Source: Gammaproteobacteria bacterium (lineage in GTDB: Bacteria > Pseudomonadota > Gammaproteobacteria > Burkholderiales > Nitrosomonadaceae). Taken from it: a DNA stretch of 64,000 bases. The stretch spans positions 1,612,001 to 1,676,000 of the forward strand of contig CP054180.1 of NCBI GenBank assembly GCA_015709635.1, in the 5' to 3' direction. Each line of letters opens with the position of its first letter. Position 1 is the first letter of the stretch. The translations under genes were made by a program, and so were the position numbers. Below the pieces are notes generated by a model that was not told where the DNA came from, searched no databases, and saw only the letters and a program-made list of their open reading frames with translations. Shown here one piece after another: positions 1 to 9,801 of the stretch.

Positions 1-1
1 T

Positions 2-889
2 TCTGAGGATGAAGAGTTTGATAAAGAAGCAAAGTACGATGAAGATCATGCTCCAAGGTATGAAGCTGCAACGGAATTGCCAGCTGACGACGAGCCATTG
101 ATAGCGGATTTGCAATCGGATGAGCAGCCAGTCAGCCAAAATGTGCGCGGTGATTTTGCAGAAGATTATGAGCAACCGGCCGATTCCGGGAGTGATGCGA
201 CAAGCTCGGTGAATCAAATTGATTTTGATTTGAGCGATGAAGTTGATGAGATTAAGCATCATGCGGCGCTGGATCAATCGCTTGCGGATGACGAAGCGGG
301 ATTATTGAATGCCGGCGAAGATTCGAAAGCACCTGAGAGTGCTGCAGATTACGCACTGGAAATCAATTTTGACGACTCGGAAAAATCTCTGGATGCTGTC
401 AATCTCAACGACGATAATGTTTTCGACAATGAGAAAATGGATTTGGATTTTGATCTGGGAGATTCGGTTGGCTCGGGTATTGATCTGACTAAAGATGAAG
501 CGGCAAGTGAAATCGAATTTCCATCAACCGGTGACGAATCGGCTGCAGATCAAAGCAAGACAATATCCGGATTACGTGATGAGCCCTTGGAATTTGATCA
601 AATTCCGGATATCGCGCAAAAAGCACCTGTGGCAAATATATCTGAGCTTGAATTGGCTCATATTAACTTGAATCTTGAGGATTCCGATCAAGAAAACGAA
701 AAGGAAGAAAATCTGGATTTAAGCGAAAAGAGCGAACAATGGCAGGAAGTGGAAACCAAGCTCGATCTGGCAAAAGCTTACCAGGAAATGGATGATAAGG
801 AAGGCGCTAGAGAAATGCTTGAGGAAGTAATCCGGGACGGCGACGAAAAACAAAAGAAAGCAGCAAAGCAAATGCTGAAGAGTTTGTAA
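2..889 (+). CDS. fimV: FimV-like protein, C-terminal part (5' end outside window)
   Basis: The reading frame is open from base 2, so the gene enters from the left and only its C-terminus is seen. The visible part is a long, very acidic Asp/Glu-rich low-complexity stretch followed by a compact helical domain over the last ~45 residues (KLDLAKAYQEMDDKEGA then a Leu/Lys-rich end). That domain is the conserved FimV C-terminal TPR-like cap, which in Pseudomonas FimV acts at the cell pole in type IV pilus and twitching control. Position directly before truA is the usual betaproteobacterial order. An in-frame TTG at 77 is not a true start. Confidence 0.85.
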   Translation, partial: SEDEEFDKEAKYDEDHAPRYEAATELPADDEPLIADLQSDEQPVSQNVRGDFAEDYEQPADSGSDATSSVNQIDFDLSDEVDEIKHHAALDQSLADDEAGLLNAGEDSKAPESAADYALEINFDDSEKSLDAVNLNDDNVFDNEKMDLDFDLGDSVGSGIDLTKDEAASEIEFPSTGDESAADQSKTISGLRDEPLEFDQIPDIAQKAPVANISELELAHINLNLEDSDQENEKEENLDLSEKSEQWQEVETKLDLAKAYQEMDDKEGAREMLEEVIRDGDEKQKKAAKQMLKSL

Positions 890-938
890 GAATCACGATC
901 GGATGGTATTGATCAACCGGTGACAGCATTTTTTGTTC

Positions 939-1736
939 GTGCGCGTAGTTCTTGTTTTAGAGTATGACGGCAGCCGTTATTGCGGATGGCAAAGCCAACC
1001 GCAAGGCTGCTCGATCCAGGATGTGCTGGAAACAGCCTTATCGAAAATCGCGCAAGAAAAAATCCGTATCATTACCGCCGGACGCACCGATACAGGAGTG
1101 CATGCACTCTATCAAGTGGTACATTTCGATACATTGGCGCAGCGCCCGGTCGGTGCCTGGATACGCGGCGTCAATGCATTATTGCCCAATGATATTGCGG
1201 TACTCTGGGCAAACGAAGTATCCGGCGAATTTCACGCCAGGTATAGTGCAAAGGAGCGACGCTACTTATATTTGTTATTGAATCAGCCGGTGCGACCAGG
1301 AATTAATAATAATAAAGTCGGCTGGTATCATCACCCGTTAGAATTGGCAAAAATGCAGGCTGCGGGCAATATTCTCATCGGTGAACATGATTTCTCTTCA
1401 TTTCGAGCCGCCGAATGTCAAGCAAAATCCCCGGTACGGACAATCACCCGGCTAACCATCACCCGACAAGGGAATATATTGGTTTTCGATATATGCGCTA
1501 ACGCATTTCTGCATCACATGGTGCGCAATATCATTGGTTGTCTTGTTTATGTCGGCAAAGGGAAGTATTCTGCCGAATGGATGCGAGAATTATTGGCAAG
1601 CTGTGACCGGACGTATGCCGCACCTACATTTTCCTCTGCGGGTTTGTATCTGGCCGGTGTGAAGTATGACACGTGCTGGGGCATGCCGGAATTTTCTCCG
1701 ATGCCGGTCATTGCCAATTCATCGTTTCATGATTAA
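939..1736 (+). CDS. truA: tRNA pseudouridine(38-40) synthase TruA
   Basis: Isomerises U38-U40 of the tRNA anticodon arm to pseudouridine. The catalytic loop GRTDTGVHA is present with the aspartate at about residue 51, and the N-terminal LEYDGSRYCGWQ and the later HHMVRNIIG segments are typical of the family. There is no ATG. I chose GTG at 939, which gives an N-terminus MRVVLVLEYDG matching the family; a TTG at 933 is possible, and no clear ribosome site decides between them. It lies between fimV and trpF. Confidence 0.93.
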   Translation: MRVVLVLEYDGSRYCGWQSQPQGCSIQDVLETALSKIAQEKIRIITAGRTDTGVHALYQVVHFDTLAQRPVGAWIRGVNALLPNDIAVLWANEVSGEFHARYSAKERRYLYLLLNQPVRPGINNNKVGWYHHPLELAKMQAAGNILIGEHDFSSFRAAECQAKSPVRTITRLTITRQGNILVFDICANAFLHHMVRNIIGCLVYVGKGKYSAEWMRELLASCDRTYAAPTFSSAGLYLAGVKYDTCWGMPEFSPMPVIANSSFHD

Positions 1737-1762
1737 GTTACAAAAAAGATTATAAAAATCCC

Positions 1763-2380
1763 ATGTCAGTGCGCGTAAAAGTATGTGGAATCACCCGTAG
1801 CGAAGATGCAAAAGCGGCAATTCAATCCGGTGCAGATGCCATCGGTTTTGTTTTTTGGCCGCAGAGTGCACGCTATATCGATGCGGATTCGGCGCGCCGG
1901 ATTGTTGAAGTGATACCGCCTTTTGTCTGTACCGTCGGGGTGTACGTTGACCCGGATGTTGCCTGGGTTGAGGAAACCGCACGAGTTGCCAAACTTAGCC
2001 TGCTACAATTTCACGGCGACGAGTCACCGGAATTTTGCAATCAATTTTCACAGCCTTATATTAAGGCGATTCGCGTCAAAGCGGATACAGATTTGCTACA
2101 ATATGCAGAACGTTACAAGACAGCAAAAGGATTATTGCTCGATACTTATGCTGCCGACATGCCTGGCGGCACCGGTCATATTTTTGATTGGCAGCTTATC
2201 CCGCAGCAACTGCCGTTACCACTGATTCTGTCCGGTGGTTTAAATCCAGATAATGTGACGAATGCAATCAAGCAAACAAAACCGTGGGCGGTGGATGTTT
2301 CAAGCGGCGTGGAAGCATCAAAGGGTATTAAAGATGAGAAAAAAATTATTGCTTTCATGCGAGGAGTTAAACAATCGTGA
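1763..2380 (+). CDS. trpF: Phosphoribosylanthranilate isomerase TrpF
   Basis: Catalyses the Amadori rearrangement of phosphoribosylanthranilate to CdRP in tryptophan synthesis. It is a 205-residue TIM barrel. The general-base cysteine is in VKVCGITR (Cys8) and the general-acid aspartate is in LLLDTY (about 127); the phosphate loop LSGGLNPDN is also visible. The stop codon overlaps the GTG start of trpB by four bases (GTGA), so the two are translationally coupled. Confidence 0.95.
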   Translation: MSVRVKVCGITRSEDAKAAIQSGADAIGFVFWPQSARYIDADSARRIVEVIPPFVCTVGVYVDPDVAWVEETARVAKLSLLQFHGDESPEFCNQFSQPYIKAIRVKADTDLLQYAERYKTAKGLLLDTYAADMPGGTGHIFDWQLIPQQLPLPLILSGGLNPDNVTNAIKQTKPWAVDVSSGVEASKGIKDEKKIIAFMRGVKQS

Positions 2381-3576
2381 GTGCTTATGATCTGCCGAAT
2401 AAAGAAGGTCATTTCGGTCCGTATGGCGGTATATTTGTCGCCGAAACATTAATCTCGGCACTGGAAGATTTGCGCAAGCAATACGAATTTTATCGTGACG
2501 ACCCGGAATTCAAGGCGGAATTTGCGTATGAATTGAAACATTACGTCGGACGTCCCAGTCCTATTTATCATGCAAAAAGATGGTCTGAGCACTTAGGCGG
2601 TGCGCAGATTCTATTGAAACGCGAAGATCTGAACCACACCGGCGCACATAAAATCAACAATACGGTAGGACAGGCGCTTTTGGCACGGCGGATGGGGAAA
2701 AAACGGGTCATTGCGGAAACCGGTGCGGGTCAGCATGGTGTGGCAAGTGCCACGGTAGCCGCGCGCTATGGCATGGAGTGCGTGGTCTACATGGGTTCCG
2801 AAGACGTAAAACGCCAAGCGACCAATGTGTACCGCATGAAACTGCTGGGTGCGACCGTAGTACCGGTGGAATCAGGGTCCAAGACCTTAAAAGATGCGCT
2901 GAATGAAGCCATGCGCGATTGGGTCACCAATGTCGAAAATACGTTTTATATCATCGGGACTGTGGCGGGGCCGCACCCTTATCCGATGATGGTCAGGGAT
3001 TTTCAGGTGGTCATCGGGAATGAAGCCAAAGTACAAATGCAGGAAGATTTCAATCGCCAACCGGATGCATTGATCGCATGTGTCGGTGGCGGATCGAATG
3101 CGATCGGCTTGTTTTATCCATACATTGACGATACCGATGTTCGCTTGATCGGCGTGGAAGCAGCGGGAAAAGGCGTTGATACAAACCAGCATGCGGCAAC
3201 CTTATCCACAGGCAAACCTGGCGTATTACACGGTAACCGCACTTATCTTATCCAGGATGAAAATGGTCAGATCATTGAGACCCATTCCATTTCAGCCGGT
3301 CTTGATTATCCCGGCGTGGGACCGGAACATGCCTGGCTTAAAGATTGCGGACGGGCGGAATATGTTGCGATTACCGACGATGAAGCGCTGGAAGCGTTTC
3401 ATACACTGTGCCGCTTTGAAGGCATCATGCCGGCGCTGGAGTCCAGTCATGCACTGGCTTATGCTGCCAAATATGCACCTACTTTACCGAAAGACAAATT
3501 GTTGCTGGTGAACTTATCCGGACGGGGCGACAAGGATATGGCGACTGTCGCGCAAATGTCCGGTTTGACGCTGTAA
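2377..3576 (+). CDS. trpB: Tryptophan synthase beta chain TrpB
   Basis: PLP enzyme that condenses indole with serine to tryptophan; partner of TrpA. 399 residues, normal length. The PLP lysine is in HTGAHKINN (Lys92), and the glycine-rich phosphate-binding loop is CVGGGSNAIG. The start is GTG, overlapping the end of trpF. The order trpF-trpB-trpA, separated from trpEGDC, is the usual beta/gammaproteobacterial split. Confidence 0.96.
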   Translation: MSAYDLPNKEGHFGPYGGIFVAETLISALEDLRKQYEFYRDDPEFKAEFAYELKHYVGRPSPIYHAKRWSEHLGGAQILLKREDLNHTGAHKINNTVGQALLARRMGKKRVIAETGAGQHGVASATVAARYGMECVVYMGSEDVKRQATNVYRMKLLGATVVPVESGSKTLKDALNEAMRDWVTNVENTFYIIGTVAGPHPYPMMVRDFQVVIGNEAKVQMQEDFNRQPDALIACVGGGSNAIGLFYPYIDDTDVRLIGVEAAGKGVDTNQHAATLSTGKPGVLHGNRTYLIQDENGQIIETHSISAGLDYPGVGPEHAWLKDCGRAEYVAITDDEALEAFHTLCRFEGIMPALESSHALAYAAKYAPTLPKDKLLLVNLSGRGDKDMATVAQMSGLTL

Positions 3577-3642
3577 TCAATGGTATCCGGTATTGCGATA
3601 TGCGCAGTTTTTCTAAAAAAGCATTAAGAATAGGTTGAGCTG

Positions 3643-4500
3643 ATGAGCTTTATTAAGAATTTAATGGGTATTTTCGGTGGCCAGGGTGATACAGAGAAAA
3701 TAAACCGTATTGCTAAGGTATTCGCTGCATTAAAAAAACAAAACCGAAAGGCGTTGATTCCGTTTATTACCGCTGGCGACCCAAACCCGGAAATAACCGT
3801 GCAATTGATGCACCAACTGGTTCAATCGGGTGCCGACATCATCGAGTTGGGCATTCCTTTCTCCGATCCCATGGCGGATGGACCGACCATTCAAAGATCG
3901 TCGGAGCGTGCACTGAAGCATCACGTCAGTTTGAATAATGTTCTAGACATAGTCAGCGAGTTTAGAAAATCGGATACGAATACGCCGGTAGTCTTAATGG
4001 GATATGCCAATCCGGTAGAGGCTCTGGGTTACACAGCATTTGCCGCTAAAGCGAAAGATTGCGGCGTCGATGGCGTTCTCATCGTCGATTATCCTCCTGA
4101 AGAATCTGCTGAATGGGTGCAGTGCCTGGAACAACAGGAAATTGATGCGATCTTTTTGCTGTCCCCGACGACACCGCAAACGCGTATCGAGCAAGTGGCA
4201 AAAATGGCCAAAGGTTACGTATACTACGTTTCGTTAAAAGGAGTGACCGGCGCATCGCACCTGGATCTTCAAGATGTCAGTGCGATGTTGAAGCAATTGC
4301 GTCAATACATTTCGTTGCCGATCGGTGTCGGATTCGGTATCCGCGACGGGGTAACGGCCAGAGCGGTTGCCGATCTGGCCGATGCCGTAGTGGTCGGCAG
4401 CCGGATCATCGAGGAAATCGAGAAATCCCCGGAAGCCGAAGTGCTGGGTAATGTCGGGAATTTGATCAGTACCTTGCGTAAAGCCATTGATGAAAATTGA
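3643..4500 (+). CDS. trpA: Tryptophan synthase alpha chain TrpA
   Basis: Cleaves indole-3-glycerol phosphate to indole and glyceraldehyde-3-phosphate. The catalytic Glu and Asp are visible in IIELGIPFSDPMADGP (Glu68, Asp79). At 285 residues it is about 17-20 longer than typical TrpA: the family core begins near NRIAKVFAALKKQNRKALI, and the first ~20 residues (MSFIKNLMGIFGGQGD...) are extra. ATG 3643 has an AGG-type site at 3632, and no good start lies nearer the core, so I keep the long form. Confidence 0.94.
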   Translation: MSFIKNLMGIFGGQGDTEKINRIAKVFAALKKQNRKALIPFITAGDPNPEITVQLMHQLVQSGADIIELGIPFSDPMADGPTIQRSSERALKHHVSLNNVLDIVSEFRKSDTNTPVVLMGYANPVEALGYTAFAAKAKDCGVDGVLIVDYPPEESAEWVQCLEQQEIDAIFLLSPTTPQTRIEQVAKMAKGYVYYVSLKGVTGASHLDLQDVSAMLKQLRQYISLPIGVGFGIRDGVTARAVADLADAVVVGSRIIEEIEKSPEAEVLGNVGNLISTLRKAIDEN

Positions 4501-4534
4501 AACAATGTTTAACCCGTTTTAGGAAACGTTGCAC

Positions 4535-5404
4535 ATGAGCTGGTTTCAGAACATTATCCCGCCAAAAATCAAAAGAAAAGAAGCAGGTGAAAAGAAAATC
4601 GTACCGGAAGGCCTGTGGAGTAAGTGCCGTACCTGCGAAGCGGTTTTATATTACACCGATCTGGCTAAGAATCTGAATGTTTGTCCTAAATGTGATTTTC
4701 ATAATCGCGTTTCGGCGAGAAACCGTCTCGATCAATTGCTCGATCCGGAAGGCCGTTATGAAATCGGTGCTGAAGTAGCCGCCACCGATGCATTGAAATT
4801 TAAAGACAGTAAGCGCTATGTCGATCGCTTGGCGCAAGCGAAGGAAAATACCGACGAGCAGGATTCCTTAGTGGTAATGCAGGGAACCATCAAAACGATG
4901 CCGGCCGTTGTTGCGGTCTTTGAGTTCGGTTTTATGGGCGGTTCGATGGGCTCCGTTGTGGGCGAGCGCTTTGCGCGCGGTATCAAGGCTTGCATCGATC
5001 TGCACTTGCCATTCATATGCTTCAGTGCGAGCGGCGGTGCGCGCATGCAGGAGGGCTTGTTTTCGTTAATGCAAATGGCGAAAACAACCGCTGCGCTAAC
5101 CAAGCTCAGTCATCATAAATTACCGTTCATATCGATTCTGACCGATCCTACCATGGGAGGCGTATCGGCCAGTTTTGCTTTCCTCGGCGATGTGGTGATC
5201 GCCGAACCCGGAGCTCTGATCGGTTTTGCCGGTCCGCGTGTTATTGAACAAACAGTGCGCCAAACTCTTCCGGAAGGTTTTCAGCGGGCCGAATTCCTAT
5301 TGCAGCATGGTGCGATTGATATGATCGTCGATCGCAGACAAATGCGCGACAAAATTGTCAGTCTGTGCACACAACTGATGCGTGTTCCCGAACCCACAAC
5401 TTAG
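4535..5404 (+). CDS. accD: Acetyl-CoA carboxylase carboxyltransferase subunit beta
   Basis: Beta half of the carboxyltransferase that makes malonyl-CoA, the first step of fatty acid synthesis; works with AccA. The N-terminal zinc ribbon is intact (Cys31, Cys34, Cys50, Cys53), followed by the crotonase-like carboxyltransferase domain with SASGGARMQEG. The start is ATG 4535 (MSWFQN), preceded by AGGAAA at 4521-4526; an in-frame TTG at 4529 is rejected. Sits between trpA and folC, the standard neighbourhood. Confidence 0.96.
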   Translation: MSWFQNIIPPKIKRKEAGEKKIVPEGLWSKCRTCEAVLYYTDLAKNLNVCPKCDFHNRVSARNRLDQLLDPEGRYEIGAEVAATDALKFKDSKRYVDRLAQAKENTDEQDSLVVMQGTIKTMPAVVAVFEFGFMGGSMGSVVGERFARGIKACIDLHLPFICFSASGGARMQEGLFSLMQMAKTTAALTKLSHHKLPFISILTDPTMGGVSASFAFLGDVVIAEPGALIGFAGPRVIEQTVRQTLPEGFQRAEFLLQHGAIDMIVDRRQMRDKIVSLCTQLMRVPEPTT

Positions 5405-5428
5405 ATCCTCACATCTGATTCCTATTCA

Positions 5429-6724
5429 ATGCATGCACCCAGTAGTGAAACCGGCTCGCTTGCAGATTGGTTAGCGTATCTCGAATTGCTTCATCCCAAA
5501 ACGATCGAAATGGGACTGGAGCGTGTCAACCGGGTTCGAACTAAACTGAAATTAGCGCCGCAATTTCCCATTATCGTGGTAGGCGGCACGAATGGTAAGG
5601 GATCCGTTTGTGCGATGCTGGAGTCGATCTTATTTTGCGCCGGATATAAAGTGGGTTGTTATACCTCACCGCATTTGCTGCGCTATAACGAACGTGTTCG
5701 TGTGAATAAAAGAGAAATCGGCGATGAGGAGCTTTGCCATGCCTTTGCGCAAGTTGATGAAGCCCGGAAAGATTGTGATACATCGCTAACTTTCTTTGAA
5801 TTTGGCACATTAGCTGCGATTTATTCGTTTATTCAAGTGCATGTGGATGTGGCGATTCTGGAAGTCGGCTTAGGCGGGCGCCTTGACGCTGTTAACATAT
5901 TCGATGCGGAGTGCGCAATTTTGACGAGCATTGATCTTGATCATATCGATTACCTGGGAGATACCCGGGAACAAATAGGTTTCGAGAAAGCTGCGATTTT
6001 CAGAAAAAACAAACCGGCGATTTGTGCGGAAATCGATATACCGGATTCCGTTCGTCGGCAGGCAGAGCAAATCGGTGCGAAAATTCTCCTGATTAATCAG
6101 GAATTTGGTTTTTTAAATAAGCATACGCAATGGGATTATTGGGGTCCCAAAGGCAAGCGAAATTCTTTGCCTTTTCCTGCACTCCGTGGAGCTAAGCAAC
6201 TGCAAAATGCGAGCGCCTGCCTGGCAGCATTGGATACGTTGCATGATGCGTTACCGGTCAGTATGAATGAAATCCGGCAAGGATTGAATGAAGCAGTGAT
6301 ACCCGGCAGATTCCAAGTGATCTCAACACAACCGATGACCATCCTGGATGTCGCTCATAATCCTGCAGCAGCTGCCGTTTTGTCGGAAAATTTGGCGGTA
6401 ACCAAGCCGAATGGTCATACCTACGCCGTTTTTTCCATGTTGCAGGACAAAGATATTCAGGGTGTCATTCAAGCATTGAAAAATGACATCGATTTTTGGC
6501 TGGTATCCGCGATTGATTCTCCTCGCGCGGCACCGGTTGATTATTTAATCCGGGAAATTCATGAGGCAGGCATCACAAGCAATGAAAATGCCGTTTATCA
6601 ATTCCCCGATTGTGTCGCGGCTTTTGTTTTTGCCTGTGAACATGCCGGCAAAAATGATAGAATTTGCGTATTTGGGTCTTTCTATACGGTAAGCGGCGTG
6701 TTGCAGTATTTGAACACACAATAG
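5429..6724 (+). CDS. folC: Folylpolyglutamate synthase / dihydrofolate synthase FolC
   Basis: Bifunctional enzyme adding glutamate to dihydropteroate and to folates. Mur-ligase fold: the P-loop GTNGKGS is at residues 53-59, the Mg site lies in EVGLGGRLDAVN, and ILDVAHNPAA marks the C-terminal domain. 431 residues, normal. The gene follows accD by 24 bases and precedes the SPOR protein by 24 bases, as in many betaproteobacteria. Confidence 0.95.
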   Translation: MHAPSSETGSLADWLAYLELLHPKTIEMGLERVNRVRTKLKLAPQFPIIVVGGTNGKGSVCAMLESILFCAGYKVGCYTSPHLLRYNERVRVNKREIGDEELCHAFAQVDEARKDCDTSLTFFEFGTLAAIYSFIQVHVDVAILEVGLGGRLDAVNIFDAECAILTSIDLDHIDYLGDTREQIGFEKAAIFRKNKPAICAEIDIPDSVRRQAEQIGAKILLINQEFGFLNKHTQWDYWGPKGKRNSLPFPALRGAKQLQNASACLAALDTLHDALPVSMNEIRQGLNEAVIPGRFQVISTQPMTILDVAHNPAAAAVLSENLAVTKPNGHTYAVFSMLQDKDIQGVIQALKNDIDFWLVSAIDSPRAAPVDYLIREIHEAGITSNENAVYQFPDCVAAFVFACEHAGKNDRICVFGSFYTVSGVLQYLNTQ

Positions 6725-6748
6725 GGCAGGTAATAATCGATATCTCAA

Positions 6749-7477
6749 ATGAATAAAAATATCAGCGAAGAAGAATTATTACTCAGAAAGCGCGCGAGAC
6801 GCCGCTTGGTTGGTGCTATTGTGCTGGTTCTGACCGCTGTCATCATATTGCCGGCCATATTCGATGAGCCCAAAAGTGGAAGTGAGAAACAGGAAATCGC
6901 CATCAATTTACCGCCGGGCAAAAGCGCCAAGATCGATGTGACCCCGAAAGAAGAATTAATAAACCGTGAACTTCCCAATGAAGAAGATACGTCACCGGAA
7001 TTGTCGAGCAGACCTAGAATGGGTGCGTCGACGCATGATGAATTCGCTGGCACATCAGGTGAACACAGGCGCATCCCTATCCCCGGTATTAAACCCAAAA
7101 TCGACCGGCGTTTAGTAGCCGCCGCTCCCGAAGCAAAAAATGCATCAGCGGCAAAAGCTGCGCAGACTGCGACATCCGCACCTGCACCTGTGGCAACAAT
7201 ACCGGATAGTGCTGGAGCGACACCAGCAGCACCAGCAGCGGATACGGCGAAAAGCTTCGTTGTACAGCTAGGGGCATTTTCTGATCCGGTAAAAGCCAAG
7301 CAACAACAAGCAAATCTGCTGGCAAATGGTTTTAAAGCCTATACTGAAACACTGAAAGTTGATCACAATGAGGTAACGCGGGTAAGACTCGGTCCATTTA
7401 TGACGCGAAGTGCCGCTGAAGCCGAATTAAAAAAATTAAAAAAGATCGGGTTGGACGGTGTAGTGGCTCCCAAGTAA
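6749..7477 (+). CDS. SPOR-domain cell-division protein, DedD-like
   Basis: Short basic cytoplasmic N-terminus, one membrane span (about residues 23-42, LVGAIVLVLTAVIILPAIF), an Ala/Pro-rich periplasmic linker, and a C-terminal SPOR domain (about 168-242, beginning FVVQLGAFSDPVKAK) that binds denuded glycan strands at the septum. Topology and position between folC and cvpA match DedD of gammaproteobacteria. The individual protein is not characterised. Confidence 0.85.
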   Translation: MNKNISEEELLLRKRARRRLVGAIVLVLTAVIILPAIFDEPKSGSEKQEIAINLPPGKSAKIDVTPKEELINRELPNEEDTSPELSSRPRMGASTHDEFAGTSGEHRRIPIPGIKPKIDRRLVAAAPEAKNASAAKAAQTATSAPAPVATIPDSAGATPAAPAADTAKSFVVQLGAFSDPVKAKQQQANLLANGFKAYTETLKVDHNEVTRVRLGPFMTRSAAEAELKKLKKIGLDGVVAPK

Positions 7478-7541
7478 GCTGATAACCGGGTAATTCTGAC
7501 ATTTTGTCACTAAACCAACTGGCACTGGACTGATTTTACTG

Positions 7542-8048
7542 ATGACCGCATTTGATTATGTCGTTTCCGGTATTTTTCTTATTTCGGTAATTTTAAGTAT
7601 TTACCGGGGATTTGTCCGGGAAGCGTTATCCATTGCCGGTTGGGTAGTCGCTTTTATCGTGGCGAGCGCTTATGCATCGTTTTTTGAACAATTTTTACCT
7701 GCCGAAATAGCCGGTGAAACACTACGCATCTCGATAGCATTTGTACTGACATTTCTTTCGGTGTTACTGATCACTGCAATGGCGACTATGTTGTTGACTA
7801 CCTTGATCAAAGGCATCGGACTTGGTTTCATTGATCGATTGTTCGGCTCGGTTTTTGGTTTTTTACGGGCACTGGCAATTGTAACGTTACTGACCTTGAT
7901 TGCTGGATTGACGACGATTCCCAATCAAGTATTCTGGCAGCGTGCGGTATTTAGCCGTCCATTGGAAGTGATTGCGCTACAGGTTTTACCTTGGCTGCCA
8001 ACCGATCTGTCTAAACGCATTAGTTTTGAAAGAAAAGAAAATTCTTAA
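7542..8048 (+). CDS. cvpA: CvpA family membrane protein
   Basis: 168-residue inner-membrane protein with about four hydrophobic segments and the family opening MTAFDYVVSGIFLISVILSIYRG. CvpA was named for colicin V production in E. coli, and its biochemical role is still unclear. Its place directly before purF is highly conserved in proteobacteria and supports the call. Confidence 0.9.
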   Translation: MTAFDYVVSGIFLISVILSIYRGFVREALSIAGWVVAFIVASAYASFFEQFLPAEIAGETLRISIAFVLTFLSVLLITAMATMLLTTLIKGIGLGFIDRLFGSVFGFLRALAIVTLLTLIAGLTTIPNQVFWQRAVFSRPLEVIALQVLPWLPTDLSKRISFERKENS

Positions 8049-8163
8049 GATGATTCAGGAGCACTGCAATTTACCGTATCGCTCCAATGGATCGTCTGAT
8101 AATAAATGGCATTTTAAATTCAAACGCTGAAGCTGATAAAAACAAAGTTTACGGAGCGCTTCT

Positions 8164-9684
8164 ATGTGTGGAATTCTCGGTATTGTTGCAAAATCACCTG
8201 CCAATCAACTGCTTTATGATGGCTTGCTCATGCTGCAGCATCGCGGGCAGGATGCAAGCGGCATTGTAACGGCGCAAGGTAATACTTTTCACATGCATAA
8301 AGGCCTGGGTATGGTGCGGGATGTATTCCGTACCCGGAATATGCGGGCATTGTCCGGAAATATCGGCATCGGCCATGTGCGTTATCCGACAGCGGGATCG
8401 GCCAATTCGTCAGCCGAAGCGCAGCCTTTTTATGTGAACTCGCCGTTTGGGATCGTCTTGAGTCACAATGGCAACTTAACCAATGCGGCGCAACTGAATC
8501 AAGAATTGTTCAGAACGGACTTGCGGCATGTGAACACCAATTCGGATTCGGAAGTTTTACTGAATGTGCTTGCGCATGAGCTACAGGAAAGCACACGTAA
8601 CTGTCAATTGGATCCGGATACGATCTTTGCTGCGGTAGCCGGTGTTCATAAACGTTGCAAAGGCGCGTATGCGGTGATAGCGATGATTGCGGGTTATGGA
8701 CTGCTAGCCTTTCGTGATCCTTACGGCATACGCCCGCTGGTTTTCGGCAGCGCGGAAAATGAATTAGGTGATGAATATTTGATTGCATCGGAAAGCGTGG
8801 CTTTGGATACTTTGGGATTTAAATTGTTACGCGATGTGCAGCCCGGTGAAGCCATTTTTATCGATGAAGACGGTAATTTCTACAATAAACAGTGCGCACC
8901 CGACGCTTCGCTGAATCCCTGCATTTTTGAATATGTTTATCTGGCACGACCCGATTCGGTCATCGACGGAATTTCCGTTTATGAAACGCGATTGAACATG
9001 GGAGAGCATCTGGCCGAGAAAATCAAAAAAACGATGCCGCATTTGGAGATCGACGTCGTTATCCCGATACCGGATTCCAGTCGTCCCAGTGCCTTGCAAC
9101 TTGCCAACAGCTTGGGCGTTGATTTTCGTGAAGGATTTGTCAAGAACCGTTACGTCGGCCGCACTTTTATCATGCCGGGCCAGCAGCAACGGCGCAAATC
9201 CGTGCGGCAGAAATTAAATGCCATGAGTATAGAATTTCGCGGCAAGAACGTGATGTTAGTGGATGACTCCATCGTCCGTGGAACCACAAGCCGTGAGATT
9301 GTTCAGATGGCGCGCGAGGCTGGCGCAAATAAAATTTATTTTGCTTCCGCGGCGCCGCCGGTACGCTATCCGAATGTCTATGGTATCGATATGCCGACAC
9401 GCCAGGAGTTGATCGCGACTGATCGCACGCCAGAAGAGATTTGTAACGAAATCGGTGCAGATTTTTTATTTTTCCAGGACTTGGATGCACTGAGTCATGC
9501 GGTTTCAAAAGTATCGCCTGCCATCAATAGCTTTGAAACTTCGTGCTTTAACGGTAAATATATAACCGGCGATATCACGCCGGAATATTTACAAGCCATC
9601 GAATCGCAACGTAATTCCGGTCATTCGGTATTACAGACCAGAATCAATACACAATTAGATTTGAGTCTGGTTTTTTCCGATTAA
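8164..9684 (+). CDS. purF: Amidophosphoribosyltransferase PurF
   Basis: First committed step of purine synthesis: PRPP plus glutamine to phosphoribosylamine. Met is followed by Cys (MCGILGIV), so the N-terminal cysteine nucleophile is exposed after Met removal and there is no propeptide. The class II glutaminase domain is N-terminal; the C-terminal half is the PRTase with the PRPP loop VMLVDDSIVRGTTS. 506 residues. A GGAG-type site precedes ATG 8164. Confidence 0.96.
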   Translation: MCGILGIVAKSPANQLLYDGLLMLQHRGQDASGIVTAQGNTFHMHKGLGMVRDVFRTRNMRALSGNIGIGHVRYPTAGSANSSAEAQPFYVNSPFGIVLSHNGNLTNAAQLNQELFRTDLRHVNTNSDSEVLLNVLAHELQESTRNCQLDPDTIFAAVAGVHKRCKGAYAVIAMIAGYGLLAFRDPYGIRPLVFGSAENELGDEYLIASESVALDTLGFKLLRDVQPGEAIFIDEDGNFYNKQCAPDASLNPCIFEYVYLARPDSVIDGISVYETRLNMGEHLAEKIKKTMPHLEIDVVIPIPDSSRPSALQLANSLGVDFREGFVKNRYVGRTFIMPGQQQRRKSVRQKLNAMSIEFRGKNVMLVDDSIVRGTTSREIVQMAREAGANKIYFASAAPPVRYPNVYGIDMPTRQELIATDRTPEEICNEIGADFLFFQDLDALSHAVSKVSPAINSFETSCFNGKYITGDITPEYLQAIESQRNSGHSVLQTRINTQLDLSLVFSD

Positions 9685-9801
9685 TGCACCGTATTGAAAA
9701 TTAAGCAGGTATTCTGTCATTTTAAGCGCGTTATTCACTTTTTGCTCATAATAAACTTTCCAGGTCGTTAAAACGATCGTTTTCACTTAAGGTTTCATTC
9801 T

